Shown here piece by piece: positions 50,037 through 63,311 of a DNA stretch of 64,000 bases. A program made the translations under genes and the position numbers. The stretch comes from Trichoplax sp. H2 (taxonomy: Eukaryota > Placozoa > Uniplacotomia > Trichoplacea), in assembly GCA_003344405.1 (NCBI GenBank), contig NOWV01000129.1:1-64000 (forward strand), given 5' to 3'. The notes beneath the pieces were generated by a model. It saw only the letters and a program-made list of their open reading frames with translations, made no database searches and was not told where the DNA came from. Position 1 is the stretch's first letter. Each line of letters starts with the position of its first letter.

Positions 50037-52011
50037 TGGCACTGGTACATGATGAACTTTCACGCAATGTAAAATAGAAACCTCCGCGAAAGCTGGTACG
50101 GGCTAGCCTTGTCTAGGGCAAAGTACGCACGCGTGCCAATTAGCCAATCAAATTTGTCCACGATCACAGCCATTTCAAAACATCCACCCGGCTTGAGTGC
50201 TGTTGACTTGAACCAGTGGATTGGCACTAGCAGCACTCATACTGCCCTTAGCGATAGAGCAATAACTACTCAATCATCTTTTCACTTGTCTAGAAACTGT
50301 ATCAAAGTAGACTTGCTTTGATTTCTCACACTGGATATTGTCCGTAGCCTGCTTCACTTGGTAACCCACTCCACAATCAGTACTCTACTCTACAGTATAT
50401 TGCTTGTAGCTACCCTGAATTTCAGTTACAATATCATCACTCGACTGATCGGCTTGTATCGAGTCCAGCAAATTTAGCCTGATTGAACCAGCAGCCTTGC
50501 TAGGTAGAGGAAATTGCTTGTTCCATAATCGAGTGGTTGGCCTAATTTTTCTTCATATTGATCCATTGGCTGTCATCATTAGTGATCAAAGCGACATCAT
50601 CACCAATTCTACAGTAGATGAATGCTATTTTACTGATATAGCATATAAAGTGATTGGCGATATCCAGTTGATCAACATCTCTCTTTGAATCGAAGTTAGC
50701 TTGGTGCACTTGCTTTGCTGGTCCATTCTATTGCTCGTAGATTGTGTTGGAAACGATCAGCGATATTCTTCCACTTTATTATTTGTTGCTAATAGTGGCT
50801 TAGGACCATTTTTGTCCAATATTGCTGTACACAAGTAGAGCCCAATTATTATTACCTGTCTTAGGCGTCGATTCAAATCCAAAATTGACCTTATCTTGAT
50901 AGATTACTATACGTTGAACTTTCCATTGCACTACGTAATTCATTCAACCATCCGATTATCATGCTCACCCTTCAACAAGTACAAGTTGGCATTCTAATTT
51001 CTTGGCTATCGTATAATCTTGCTCATATTGGTGAGTTTTCCTATTCAAAATAGTGTACTAATTTAGAATGGTGTTGATCATCAGGACTTGTTATTAATAG
51101 ATATTCATTATATCAATCGTCAGCCATGCTCAGGTGGCTGCAATGCACTGCACTAAAGGTCAAATGACAAATACAGAGCTGTCTTCGCTTGTGATACGCA
51201 CACGATAATCTGTTGATATACTGTACTGCACTACCATATTACCTTCGCTCTATTTTTGATATCAACAAGCAAAATCCAATACTGTAATTCCAATCAATCT
51301 TGTATAGTGTAAAAGGGCTCATCCTTTATATATGGTAAGACGATCACCAATACAATCGCATGACGGTGTCAGTCACGATGATGATTCTTTGATGGACTTA
51401 TTGATACTCCGAAGTCTCTAAATGGTGACGATTAAACATCCTTTTCAATGATTTTGGTATTGAACGTAGAAGAAAAACTAGCTAATGATAGCTATTAAAA
51501 GAGACTATCAATAATATGAATGTATGAATGAAAATTATTTACGTATCATCATTGGAAATAGGATCGCTACTGTAAAAGTGTCAACTTGAGTGCTATTATT
51601 TCGTGCCAAATACGATACATTGGGGTTAGATTTTAGTGTTAATGATAACTTGCTACAAAATCATTCGCCTTTAGTAGCTGTTATTCAACGCCTTATTGTG
51701 TAGGTATGGTGTTACCTAGACAGTTATCAACATGCACCTATGCGACAGAATAGAAAGAATATGACAATAATGGTTGGATTCTAGATACCGTATTAAAAAC
51801 TGAGATTGTCCTATTTTAATACCTGCTTAAAGGTTTAAAGGTATACTGTACTGTATTTTGTTGGCAAGATCGGATTTCGAGTAACTTACCCTAGGGGTGT
51901 GTTTGGTCTTAGCGCATACTCGTATTTGTCATTTTGTTCCATAATTTCAACAGATAGGATAGGCTATAGCTATTGCCTACAGTATATCGGAATTACTTTT
52001 CATGATCTTTC
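50037..52011. other. Intergenic upstream of DNAJC3
   Basis: No supported gene. Composition is a little richer in GC than the tetraspanin introns, with scattered TACAGTA words. Short open frames at 50109-50321 and 50497-50688 have no recognised domain. The DNAJC3 promoter should lie at the right end; a possible 5' UTR acceptor (ATTTCAACAG) ends at 51952. Confidence 0.4.
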
Positions 52012-55000
52012 ATGGTGCATTTCATATTCTGTATGACACCAATACTGTTAATTAACCATGATCGATTATTGTATTATTATGCTTTGATAGGTGTACTGGC
52101 TGGTAGCGTCGATAACCATCTTGAATTGGGCAAAAAGTTTCTGGCTGCCGGAAAATTGCAAGAAGCGCTAGTACAATATCATGCTGCTGTGGGTAAGATT
52201 TCTATAATAATCTTAATCCCCTTTTGTGATAGCTGCTACAAAATAAAATTTTAGAACACTCATGTTAATCGTAAAAATAATTTGATCTAATGGATCGTTC
52301 TTACGTGTAAGATGAATGATTAGTGATTAATGCTAAAGCGTTTGCTATAATCACGGGATTGAATAATTTGCTACTTTATGCCTATGTACAGATGGAGATC
52401 CCAAGAACTATTTGACATTTTTCAAGAGAGCAATAGTCTATATTGGAATGGAAAAGGGTCAATTGGCGGTGGCTGATTTAGATAGAGCCACAGAAATAAG
52501 ACCCAATTTTTTACAGGTATGAATAAAGTAGCTACTAAACTATCGTGTTTATAGATTGCTTTGCATTACTAAATTGGTTGGCTTTTAAAATCATTTACAA
52601 TGAGATATTAGTAAATCGTTGCATGTTCATTATAGGCAAAGTTACAACGAGGTAAGGTTCATATTAAACTAGGCAAACTGGAGAAAGCGCAACATGACTT
52701 GGAAGAATCGGTATGTTCCAACAGCGCATGACTATGTTAAGCTTTAAAGGCAATATTGCAACTTTAAGTGCTAGATTATGTCTATAATTTGTAGCTTTGT
52801 CGGCAATTTTCTACGAAGAGGGAAGTAAGCGATAATTTGATAGCTATGCCATATTTACAAATTTTAGATACAGGATAGTAGCATACAAAACGAAGCCCGT
52901 CAGCAGGTATGCTATTGAGGACTAAAATTTTGTTAGCCTAATGTTAAATAATAACTTTTTCTTTATTATCGTTTCGTATAAATAGTTGGAAAATATAGAA
53001 CCGCTAAGGCAGACTATTGCTAATGCAAAACATACTTATGCAAGCGGCGATTATGAAGCAGCTATTCAAATTCTTAATGTGGCAATTGAGGTAACTGAAA
53101 TCGATAAATTTCTACAGTAGAATGAATTAAAATTTTCTATATTGATGAGCGATTACATATTTTCGGTAAGGATCAGAAAAACATTCTAAGGGCATAACGT
53201 CCACTACTGTTCTTGAAGTTTGTTTCGATTATTTTTAAAGTTTTGAAAAATTGCCATAACTTGCTTATTTAATACTAGAGTTGTCCATGGGATCCTGAAT
53301 TGAGAGAGATGAGAGCTGAATCCCATTTAGCAGTGAATGACAGAATGGCTGCTATAGCTGATGTTAGGTAAATGTACAAGTTCTAGCAAATTTTTTGATG
53401 TTAACCACTGTAAGGGTTTTATTATCAAGATATTATTATAATTATTAACTGATACTTGGTAAATACATAATTTGTAGTAAATGTCTTGGTATTAAGAAGT
53501 GTATAAGAGTTTTATTATTAAGATATTATTAGCTGACGTTAGGTAAATGTATGAGTTGTAGCAAGTTTTTTTGGTATTAAGAACTATAAGAGTTTATTAT
53601 CAAGATATTATTTTAAGCCTTATTGATAAGGATATGACATAACTTAAAAGGATATTATAAATATCTGACGGCCATTGTTGCTTTCGTCTACTATTGTATT
53701 CTACATTAAAAGGCGAATTACAAGATTAACAAATGACAATACCAATGCTTATTACAAATTAACGAAATTACTTTACGAGAATGGAGATCTGGAAAGTTCT
53801 CTTCAGTAAGTACTAAATTATGATATGACGTATTCACAAATTGTACTTTTTTCAATCTGTAGAGGCGCTAATTTTTGTTCTAACATTATTTATGCTGGTT
53901 GACAGGCAAGTTCGAGAATGCTTAAAGTTAGACCCAGACCACAAAATGTGTTTTCCATTTTACAAGGTAATTAATAAACTATGGAGCTTGATTTTCCTTC
54001 GTCATTTTTCGACCCTTATTATTGAATTAGTAAACTTATAAAGTGTCTCCACATACGCATATTCTGTTTATAGAAAGTTAAAAAATTAAACAAAAAGTTG
54101 CAGAGTATTGAGGAGAAGATTAACACAGAAAGGTTGGTTCGTCAAATGACAGATGTTATAGTTGCATTGTTTTTGGATTGCTGTAGTTAACCAAAGACAT
54201 ACTTTTTCAGCTATCAAGATGCAATCCCGAAATTAACAGATATCATGCAAACTGACGTGACGCAAGTTCAACACTATGCAACTATGCTTTCATCCAAACT
54301 ATGCTTGTGTTATCTTAAAGTTAGTACTGTATTACTTGAAATAAATAGACGTTTATCTTGTCCGTTATATTTTTCGATAGAAATGAGGATAATTTTAACA
54401 ATTCAACTTATTTTAGGTAAAAGACGTCAACGAAGGCATTGCAGTGTGTACCGATGCCCTTAAGGAAAATGAAAACGATATTGATCTTCTTTGCAACAGA
54501 GCTGAACTATATTTGCTAAACGATGAATATGACGAAGGTTGTAGTAACGTATTTGTTAATCGATATAACTTGCAGTGGCTAATCAATATATTACGTGTTG
54601 TCCTTTCAGCTATTGCAGATTATCAAAAGGCAAAGTCAATTAACAATGGAAATCAAAGGGTAATTGATGTACTATTATTAAGATATGATTTACCATCAAT
54701 AGTGAATATCGATAATTTACAATTTCATTGCTAAGGGTTATTCTATAAACTTTGTTAAAAGGTAGCTTTGCCGATTTATCTTTTATTATCTTAAACATTA
54801 AGGCAAACGAAGGCTTGAATAGGGCTAATAGGCTATTAAAGCAATCTCAAAGGAGAGATTATTATAAAATTTTAGACGTTAAAAAGTGAGAACTATTTGA
54901 AAGTTTACATTGGTCGATTATTATTGTAATATAGTAAGATATTGATATCACTATTTATTAGAACTGCAACGAAACGTGAAATTTTAAAGGCTTATAGAAA

Positions 55001-55357
55001 ATTAGCTGTCAAATGGCATCCTGATAACTACAAAGGTGAAGATAAAAAAAAAGCGGAAAAGATGTTTATCGACATTGCGGCTGCTAAGGAAGTGTTATCC
55101 GATGCTGGTAAAGTTATATTGAATTAATATGATAACTTGGTATCGTATAAAATTATTAATGATCAATAGAACTAATACTTAATATTTTCTAACTAGAAAA
55201 AAAGCAAAAATTCGATAATGGTGAGGATCCCTTAAGCCCTGAAGGTCAACAACCTGATTTTCATAATCAAGGATTCCATTTCCAAGGAGGTGGCTTCCCC
55301 TTTGGCGGAGGAGATGGTTTTCATAATTTTAAGTTTCATTTTGGCGACAGAGTTTAG
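52012..55357 (+). CDS. DNAJC3: DnaJ homologue subfamily C member 3 (P58IPK), ER co-chaperone
   Basis: Fifteen exons: 52012-52192, 52392-52516, 52636-52710, 52868-52906, 52986-53090, 53279-53367, 53713-53805, 53906-53966, 54074-54132, 54211-54319, 54417-54537, 54610-54659, 54803-54885, 54962-55107, 55197-55357 (TAG). Joined length is 498 aa, close to the vertebrate protein (about 504), and phases match at every junction. Nine-TPR architecture is recognisable from NHLELGKKFLAAGKLQEAL onward (also AVDGDPKNY, VRECLKLDPDHKMCF, YDEAIADYQKAK). The J domain lies at about residues 387-452 with HPD at 416-418 and the family signature IDIAAAKEVLSD, then FDNGEDPLSP and a Gly/Phe-rich end. Known role: ER-luminal co-chaperone that binds unfolded clients by its TPRs and stimulates BiP; stress-induced. 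The hydrophobic start (ALIGVLAGS before VDN) fits a signal peptide, but whether ATG 52012 or 52033 starts it, or an upstream exon exists, is open. AATAAA at 55963-55968 may be the poly(A) signal. Confidence 0.93.
53354..53612. repeat. Three-copy tandem repeat carrying a DNAJC3 exon donor
   Basis: Units of about 82-90 bp start at 53354, about 53443 and 53531. Unit 1 begins inside exon 53279-53367 (GCTGATGTTAG) and includes the real donor gtaaat at 53368; unit 3 repeats GCTGACGTTAGGTAAATGTA almost exactly (donor-like site at 53543). Unit 2 is more diverged (CTGATACTTGGTAAATAC, site at 53459). All continue to TTTATTATCAAGATATTATT. Confidence 0.85.
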
Positions 55358-57400
55358 TGACACCTATCGACAATTACCGATTTATTCTATTAGCTGTTAA
55401 AATATTTACTAGAATTGGATTGTATTTTGATACATTATCGGTCTTTTGACATGTAATGACATTTTACGATTGGCATCTCTACGTGTACGCATATTAGAAG
55501 TCAATTATTGAAAATTTTCTGCCCATTTCCAATAATTACTCAGGATCGGAAAATCTTGGCAATTGACTTCAAAAATATCAGTATGTCAAAAATGTATACA
55601 ATTTTTCAAACAGAAATGATCTTTGTCAATTATAATACTACTAAGTTTTAACTGTACTTAATAATTACAAGAGAAGAAAATATTTGGATGAAGTATTTGT
55701 TATGAATGAATTATTGTAGTAGCGCCGATATAAATTAACCCCGTGATGGATTATGCTATCTTGGACGAGTATTGTTACAAAATTACAAAATTTACTGTAT
55801 TTAGCTGACTGTAACCATAACCATGACATTCTACTAATTGAAACATGACATTGTTGATTCTGGATTATGCAAATCGGTTCAGTATTGTCGTATACATCAT
55901 TTTATATACCTCTTGTATGATTATTGTATTTTATGTTTCATCGCGGATCAGAACAAAAGTCAATAAATAAATACGAATTATTGCGTGTTGCTATTAATAT
56001 TCTCTAGTTTACTATTTAATAGATCGTTGTACTCTTAATTAGCATGGTTAGCTATCGTAGCTTCTATTATTTGGTAATGTTGATTAGAGTAAATGATTGA
56101 GGGAACAGCTCATTTCGATTCAAGAGAACTGTGCAGTGAAGGATATTGGTGGTACTAATAATTGTGTAGGGCATTACTCGTAATTGATATTCTATTTTGA
56201 TCAAATTGCTTCTATTCTTTTGGATTTGCCAGAGACTATTGCTAAGGCAAAGTTCGTCAAGTTTTTATTGATTTTTAGTATTTTGATGAGATTACTTTTA
56301 TCCTTTGGGTTTACATTAGCTTTTCCCAGTAAAGTTGGTCAATTTTTATTAATTTTTAGTATTTGATGAGATTACTTTTATTTTTGGGGTTTCTATCAAT
56401 CAAATCTACCCAGTAAAGTTGGTCAATTTTCATTAATTTTTAGTATTTGATGAGATTACTTTTATTTTTGTGGTTTCTATCAATCAAATTTTCCCAGTAA
56501 AGTAGGTAGATTTTGCTCTGTTTCTTTTTTTTGCAATCTTTGACAAGGGAGGAATCCCATATTGCTATTGAATCATTTTAGCAGTAGCAGCGCTAACATA
56601 CGCATAGTATTCTATTTTAGTTTACGCTATTATTATTTTAGTCAGATTACTTCCGCTCGTTGGGTTTACCTCCGATTAATTAAGTTTTTTTCATCAAATA
56701 TCTTTGCTTCAGACGAAATCACTTTGGTAGAATCTATTAATAACGCTGTCTTGAAACTCTCTATATGCAAGGAATATGTTGTAGAGTTATGGACTTTTTA
56801 TAAGATTTCCTTGACGATAGTTGATTTGATTATCCTATACCCTGTATAACTGTGCATTTACTGTTAAAAAGGGGGAAAATAAGTATTGTTATAACATGAG
56901 AACATGGTCAGATCATTGCTTTATTAAAGAATGGGTAAGCAAGTTTGAGATTGCATTATATTATCATCTAATCATGGACTTAATGGACGATAGTTTACAT
57001 TTGTACGAGTGTGCATTTATTGCGGCTAAACTGGGTTGCAACGTGAGAATAGGGTTAAAACATCTTTTGTTGAAAGAATACAGTAGGTGACAAAGTTGAA
57101 GGCATCTTCCATAATGCAGATTTGAATAACTAGCTATGGTTAAATAATAGTCATGTTTCACTCAAGATAACAATACTGCTGTTTATATTCGCTAGACTAG
57201 TTTCCACAAGATTGTTGTAATGGAATAACGGCAATGTCCAGTTCCGTTTAATCGCTACAATACTGTAGACTCTCCATGGAGTGTACAATGGACGTAAATT
57301 ACATTATTGTTGTTATGATTCTGATAGCATTCTTGACTGGAGAACAATTGTAATGACGACATGATTGAATTTCTGCCATCAAGATTTGAAAAGCGTCATT
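55358..57400. other. Intergenic downstream of DNAJC3
   Basis: DNAJC3 3' UTR followed by AT-rich DNA. The open frame at 56562-56849 (95 codons, hydrophobic) has no recognised family and no clear splice sites; I do not call it a gene. A three-copy repeat at 56255-56505 is listed separately. Confidence 0.4.
56255..56505. repeat. Three-copy direct repeat, ~80-84 bp unit
   Basis: GATGAGATTACTTTTAT recurs at 56285, 56365 and 56449. Each copy also has TTTTTAGTATTTGATGAG, a GGGTTTCTATCAATCAAAT-like part and CCCAGTAAAGTTGGTCAATT. Copies 2 and 3 are nearly identical; copy 1 is more diverged. Non-coding. Confidence 0.9.
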
Positions 57401-60400
57401 AGTGGATTTAATTGATTACATATTTTATCATATGTAATTAGTACAACACACGAATACAGCATTATGCAATTTTGAATTTTGATTGAAAGTAGAACAAGAG
57501 AAAGAGATGGAAAGATCGAATGACGCAAATGCTGCGATGAGTTCATCCAAATTGGTGTTGCAATATGGGGCTGGAATGTTTGATTGATAGTTGAATATGA
57601 TCTCAATCTGTATTGTATCCAAAACTGCTGGAAAAGCGTCTCCTTGGAGTAGCCTATGCTTCAACTCACTACCATAGCATGCAATCAGATATTGAAAGTT
57701 GTAGACCCGTCATACGGACTTGCATGGCATTATGCAATATTTTGACCATCATTGAATTGTCATCCTCTCTATTCCATGCGCGATTGCAGTAAGTGCCACT
57801 CAATCCAGTACAGTATGTCGGCAGGATCGTTTCCTACCGTACGTTCGCTTGAAAAGATTACTTCAAAGCTTATTATCAGCTACTCGATTAGGCAAGTGCC
57901 AGGGTCGATAGTCAAAGAAAGAAGAGTATGGATACGGCCTGCTCGATCTATTGGCGTAATTTAGGGTACTGGAAATTGAAATGGACTTTTTTAGAATAAG
58001 TCAAGTAGTTCATGATCGACTGACTCGACCCTACTCATGAAATGAGTTTGCAATGCATGGTCCCATTTGAAAATACTGTACAGGCAGCAGTTGGAGCTTG
58101 GCTTAGCGAGCGTATACTGATAGCAGAACTTTGAATCGGCTGCAAATTGGAGAGAGATTTCGACAGTGCAATCCATGATGGAAATGGAATCGTTGTTTAT
58201 TAGGATAGAAAAAGAAAGTTTACAGTGATTCGTTGTTATCAGCTGTTTACTCAAATGACATCCAGCGAATGACGCCTGTTGGATATGGTCAGACACCGCA
58301 CGACACCTGCAACGTCTTTCACTACGCTTGATAGACACACTACAGTATAGAACGTACTATGAGTAGACACACTCCATCCAGTAGTGTCATGTATTGTGGT
58401 TGCACAGACGAGTGTGAACCGTGTCGGGTCAACCCCAGAAAAGGCTGACTGTTGTTGTGTACAAAATGCCTGGCCATTTTGGCGGGTAAAATGTATTTGT
58501 TTACCCATTGATGGATGAAAGGAACACGCAACAGTAAACAAAGACTTGATCGGACTCTTCCTTTGTTGACGAGAATACAGTACTGAATGTCGGACAAGCT
58601 TGTCCGGCTACGTCTCCATAGGTACAGTATTCATGGAGAACAATATAGCCACTCCATTCAGTACTGTAGTCAGTATCATCTCCATGTTGCACCACACAAT
58701 AGTATGGAGTTTTGATTCAACGATTAGTCATTTTGCACATCGGTGCTGTCATCTTTTGCGTGTGTTTTGTATTTGGAGAGAAAACGATCACTTTACGGGG
58801 GCGCTTTATAGCGTCGATCGAAAGAGGTGTACAATGTACAGTACAGTGCAGGAAAGGCCGTTGAAATTCTATGCTGTATGAAGGCGAGAATTTTCAATTT
58901 GAATAGCTTTTAGTATGGAGAATAGGGAAGGGATCAGACAGTAGCGTCTTAAGCTACAGTACAGTACTGTAAGTAGAGTTTACAGTACTGTACTGTACAG
59001 TAGTCCAGCAGTACGGTACATTACAATACAGTACTAAAATGATAGGAAACCACTGTACACTGTACTGTACCGCAGCCGTCTCTCCACTACAGTACTTTTC
59101 TCTTGGACTGTGGCGCATGGACTGTACGCCATAGTAAATAGTCTCCACAACGTACAGTACAGTACGCAGTTGAAAATGGACGGAAAAACATGGACTGTAC
59201 TGTAGCGTCCAGTCGGTCCAGTACAATACACCTCTCGACAGTGAACGTACAGTATAGGACAAGGCAAGCTCCTGTCGGACTACGATTCTTCGCCCCCTTT
59301 CAAATTCAACTTCCACTGCGTAGCTAGAGCAATCCTGCTTGAATCGGTAAGCAAGAAAAATCCATATCAAGGCGAAAATGGTAGCAACTAGCCAATAACG
59401 AGTGGAGTATTGAAGCGACCAATTGGAGTTATTGCTTACCCGTTGGTCAGGCTATCTGTACATCAAGTGTATACCAATATTGGTGGGGTGATATTGATAG
59501 GATTAACCATTGAAAAAGTCAAGATTGTAGCGGCGTGAACGACCCGTCGATCCAGCCTCTATCGCAAGGTAACAAGCTTACCTTGGACTGTCCTCTACTG
59601 TATTAATTAGAGAGGAAATCACGGTGTTTAGCGAGTTGTCTTAGCGACTTGATCGGCCTTACCATCACAGTAGTATTATCAACAAGGTGGCGAATTCTGA
59701 ACAAAGCGCTATTTTGGCTTCCAAGATTGTGTAAGTTGCAATAATACTCGGATAGAAATTGTTCAACTGTATGGACGTGCTAGGCTTAGCTGCTAATCGC
59801 AATGCCTACAGTTATTCTCGGTGTGTGACTTTTTTACCAAACATGATACCATCGTCAAGGACGTGCACAATGATGCAAAAATGGTGTGCTTTGAACCATT
59901 TCCAATCGTCTAGTGGTACACACATTCTCTGAAGTAAAGTCCACGTTGACTATCATCAATCATGATGATGGATATTTTTGAGTACTGTGTCCTGTCCATG
60001 ATGGGGCGGACGATCACTATTCATTCTTGTCAAACCATCGACCTACAGTAATAGGCAGTAGTGTGGATGATACGGTAACAACGAGGAAGTTGGAGTACTG
60101 AACAACGGTGTTCGTGGCGTGCTGTCCATACATTTGCTAATGCATGACATGTTTTACATGATGTATATTGAATTTCCTCCCAAAAAGATTTGCAGTTTTA
60201 TACATTTACACACTAGGCGGTGCTAGTATGGCTAGTGACTGTTGATCGATGGTGCGCTGTACTTGTTAGTAAAGTTAATGTTAGCCACTGTACACGGGTT
60301 GGAATGGCCGGACAGTAGTTTTCAATCTTGCCTTTATTTCACTTTCTTGGCGTCATGCTCTGTCGTAGCAGTATTCGGCAAGACCGAATACCAGTAGTAG

Positions 60401-63311
60401 AGCATGTACAACGCCGATCAATCAATGAAGAAATATTATGGCGTTCTTTGAATGAAAGCAGAGTTACGACATACTTATCTTAACGGATAATCATTTGCTT
60501 TACTTAGATGATGTAACACAAATACACAAGTGGATTAGTTTATAGTAAAAAGACCCTGACAGACTCTAATTGACAGATATTAGCAATTGCCATAGAGATC
60601 AATCTCTCTGGCATTTGCAGTTTCCACGATCACAGCATATTCAATTGGTAACCAACTTTTATTTTTGCTGCCTCTTTAGCCAGTGACCTGTACAGCGTAC
60701 AGTACTATCGTCGCCAATTTATCAATGAGTTGTATGAGTTTGAGCTTGAATTCAAGTTTTTTTGTGTTATTATACCGAATCAACTGTCCAAATCCACTAC
60801 CGTATTTGCTAGCTCTACCGACGCTAAATATCAATCTATCTAATAATGAAAACCGATTGAAAATAGACTGCCACTTCGACAGATTTTGCCTAGCATTGTT
60901 CAATCTTGAAATGGAATTATCTAGTACTACCACTAAAGTGAAACACCGACTGTAGGATCATGCTTGGAATAGTCGTTCATTCACCTTTAACTTTACCGGT
61001 ACTTTGTAATAAGAACAGTAGTCATTGCTGATTTTTCTAACATTAGCTCACTTTGGAATCAATACTATTCAGCAAGGAGTAGAAATGATATGATTCACTT
61101 ATGAGAATAGGCTATAGGCATGCGGCATTGAGCGACGTGATGGTGAAGTTAACACTTTATACAAGTACAGTAACATGATTCGATGTTGTTTTACTGAGGT
61201 CTAGTTGGACTAAAAACAGTCGAGGGTTGAAACTTGACTACAAGTATTACACGCATCATAGAATGAATGTACCGTGATGCTACCGCTGCATAGTTTTGCA
61301 GAAATGTGAATTCTTTATTGCATGGGGGGGCTATCAAGTTAGTCCTTGTTCATGAATTGTTATGGAAGCACGTACGCTGGTATTTTGATTGAAGTACAGA
61401 CAGAAAGTGAATTAAACTGTGACTGGAGAGAGATATTCACTCGTATAGTATGCGTTGATGGCCTTTCTTTGCTAGTCGTTCTAGTGAACGTTTTCGGTAG
61501 ATATTTTGCTATGAAAGATAAAAATCATTGATCCATATTTTGGGATGGCAATGGTATTGGGTCGTCTAATCTTATCCTTCAAGTAATATTGTATGTTGCA
61601 TAGTGAACTTTCAATGCTAGTCACTGTGCAATCTGTTTGCTTTAATCAATCATAACGTGTGCAATAACAAAATACGGGAGCTTGTCAAGTCTGTGTGGAT
61701 GATCTTTCTGATGGGGCTGTACTGTAGTAAGTATACTGAAACGTCCTTCGATACGTTGACTTCTATCATGGAAACACTTACATCCTGGTTTTGTTGACGA
61801 TGATTTCCTGACGAAAAAAAGCGTACAGTACGGCACATTCTAGTGCAGGCAATTGGTATCTCGATCATCTTAGGATAAACGACATACAATCGAAATTAGA
61901 GAAGTTGTCAAGACGTCAATACAAGTAAGGACATGGAGTGGCACGTCGGACTTGGTCAACAACCAGGCCTGCAAGTACCGACAGCATCCATCGACTTGTT
62001 TGCAAATGATTCTCGTCATTGCTTTCGATCAACTTCAACTATTGCGTTGGTTAGCTGCGATCTATTCATGGATATCATGTTATACTTTATTTGCCTAAGC
62101 TATGAGGAAAAGCGTTATCCTTTAAACGACTGCTCAAGTCGTTTAAATGACTCAGTGGGACTAATGGCTTCGATGGCCATTTTTCTGTTGTTTTTTGCTC
62201 GATTGAAAAGGACGTTACACTCAAAGGCATGCGGTCGCTCCAGTTAGGGTAGTCCCTAGTTGAGCACACTACCTACAGGGGTTTTACAGCATGCAATTTT
62301 GCTAGTAGTCGGAAGTGGAGTGATAGGTCCTGCCGTACTGTCCTTCCATCCACCATGCACACAGTACAGTCCGTGTCCAGTACACGGGTGGGTGTTGTGC
62401 AGAGTGAGGAATCACTATGGATGGACGGACGAGATGACGACTGAAGGGGCTAAATGGAGGGTAGAGTTGTAGGGCGGCCCTGTCTTCGGACGCATGTCGT
62501 ACTGGACGTCACCGACTAAACTGATACAGTGATATCCAATGTCCTACGTCTAGTACTGTTACAGTATATGGGGACAGCCAATTCAGCACTAGTACAAACA
62601 CGAAACGACGCCGTTCGCAGAAAACGAGCGTCGACATTCGTTGAGGCAAAAATACTTTCTCCTCTGCAGTCACTACGGCAACGACAGGAACGATCGCACT
62701 GTACTCGCACATTGATCACTATTGCATACTGATTCTTAACAACGCAATACTGCATACGTAGACTCGACTCTATTGAAGCCTGATGAATACCTTTGAAATT
62801 GGGTAGCTGATGCTATTAAATTAACACCATTGCTAGGTGAAACCGTGCAAGTTTGAAGCTATTTCGGCGTCGGTAGCTAGTCATCACAACACTAATAACG
62901 GTTAATCAATAGATCGGTTGATCTCACCAAAAAGTAAGTACAGTAAGCAGTTTGGTAGTTTTTGCATGGACGGGAGGGGGGAGGGGGAAATTGTAGTATA
63001 TTGTAAGCAAGATCTGATGGAATATAAGCCATTTTGAAGAGCTACTTTATCTTCATCTACCGTGTTCTATTTTGATAGTCGATCAATCACTAGATTCATT
63101 TTGAATTCGAGTAGACAAGAATTGCATCACCGAGTGATGCAATTTTCTACTTTTATGAAATGGCAATACTTTATTCTTCCCTTTAGCTATAGATAATATT
63201 TAAAATATCATCTCAACATGAGTAAAGAGAGAGAATGAAATCCATTTCAATGTATCATTTAAGTGATGGTGATCCTTCTTCTTCATTTTAGGACGGCATT
63301 GTGATTAGAGT
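57401..63311. other. Richer-GC, gene-poor island with palindromes and hairpins
   Basis: About 6 kb with base composition visibly higher in GC than the rest and many overlapping short open frames on both strands, none with a recognised domain. At 58955-59270 there is a dense cluster of TACAGTAC/GTACTGTAC words. Perfect hairpins occur at about 60372-60392 (GTATTCGG / CCGAATAC), 62121-62147 (11 bp arms) and 63120-63144 (11 bp arms, 3 nt loop). This looks like old mobile or satellite-derived DNA, but no transposase or terminal repeats with target duplication could be shown. Confidence 0.45.

Noticed and set aside
56562-56849. 95-codon hydrophobic open frame downstream of DNAJC3
   Set aside because: AT-rich frame with phenylalanine, isoleucine and tyrosine bias, no recognised family, no splice sites. 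Expected by chance at this composition.
58954-59370. 138-codon minus-strand open frame, the longest in the window
   Set aside because: Its amino acids come from TACAGTAC-type repeats that lack stops in that frame. There is no domain, splice context or balanced composition.
59896-59950. TCGTCTAGTGGT, similar to a tRNA A box
   Set aside because: No TTCGA T-loop or pairing arms follow.
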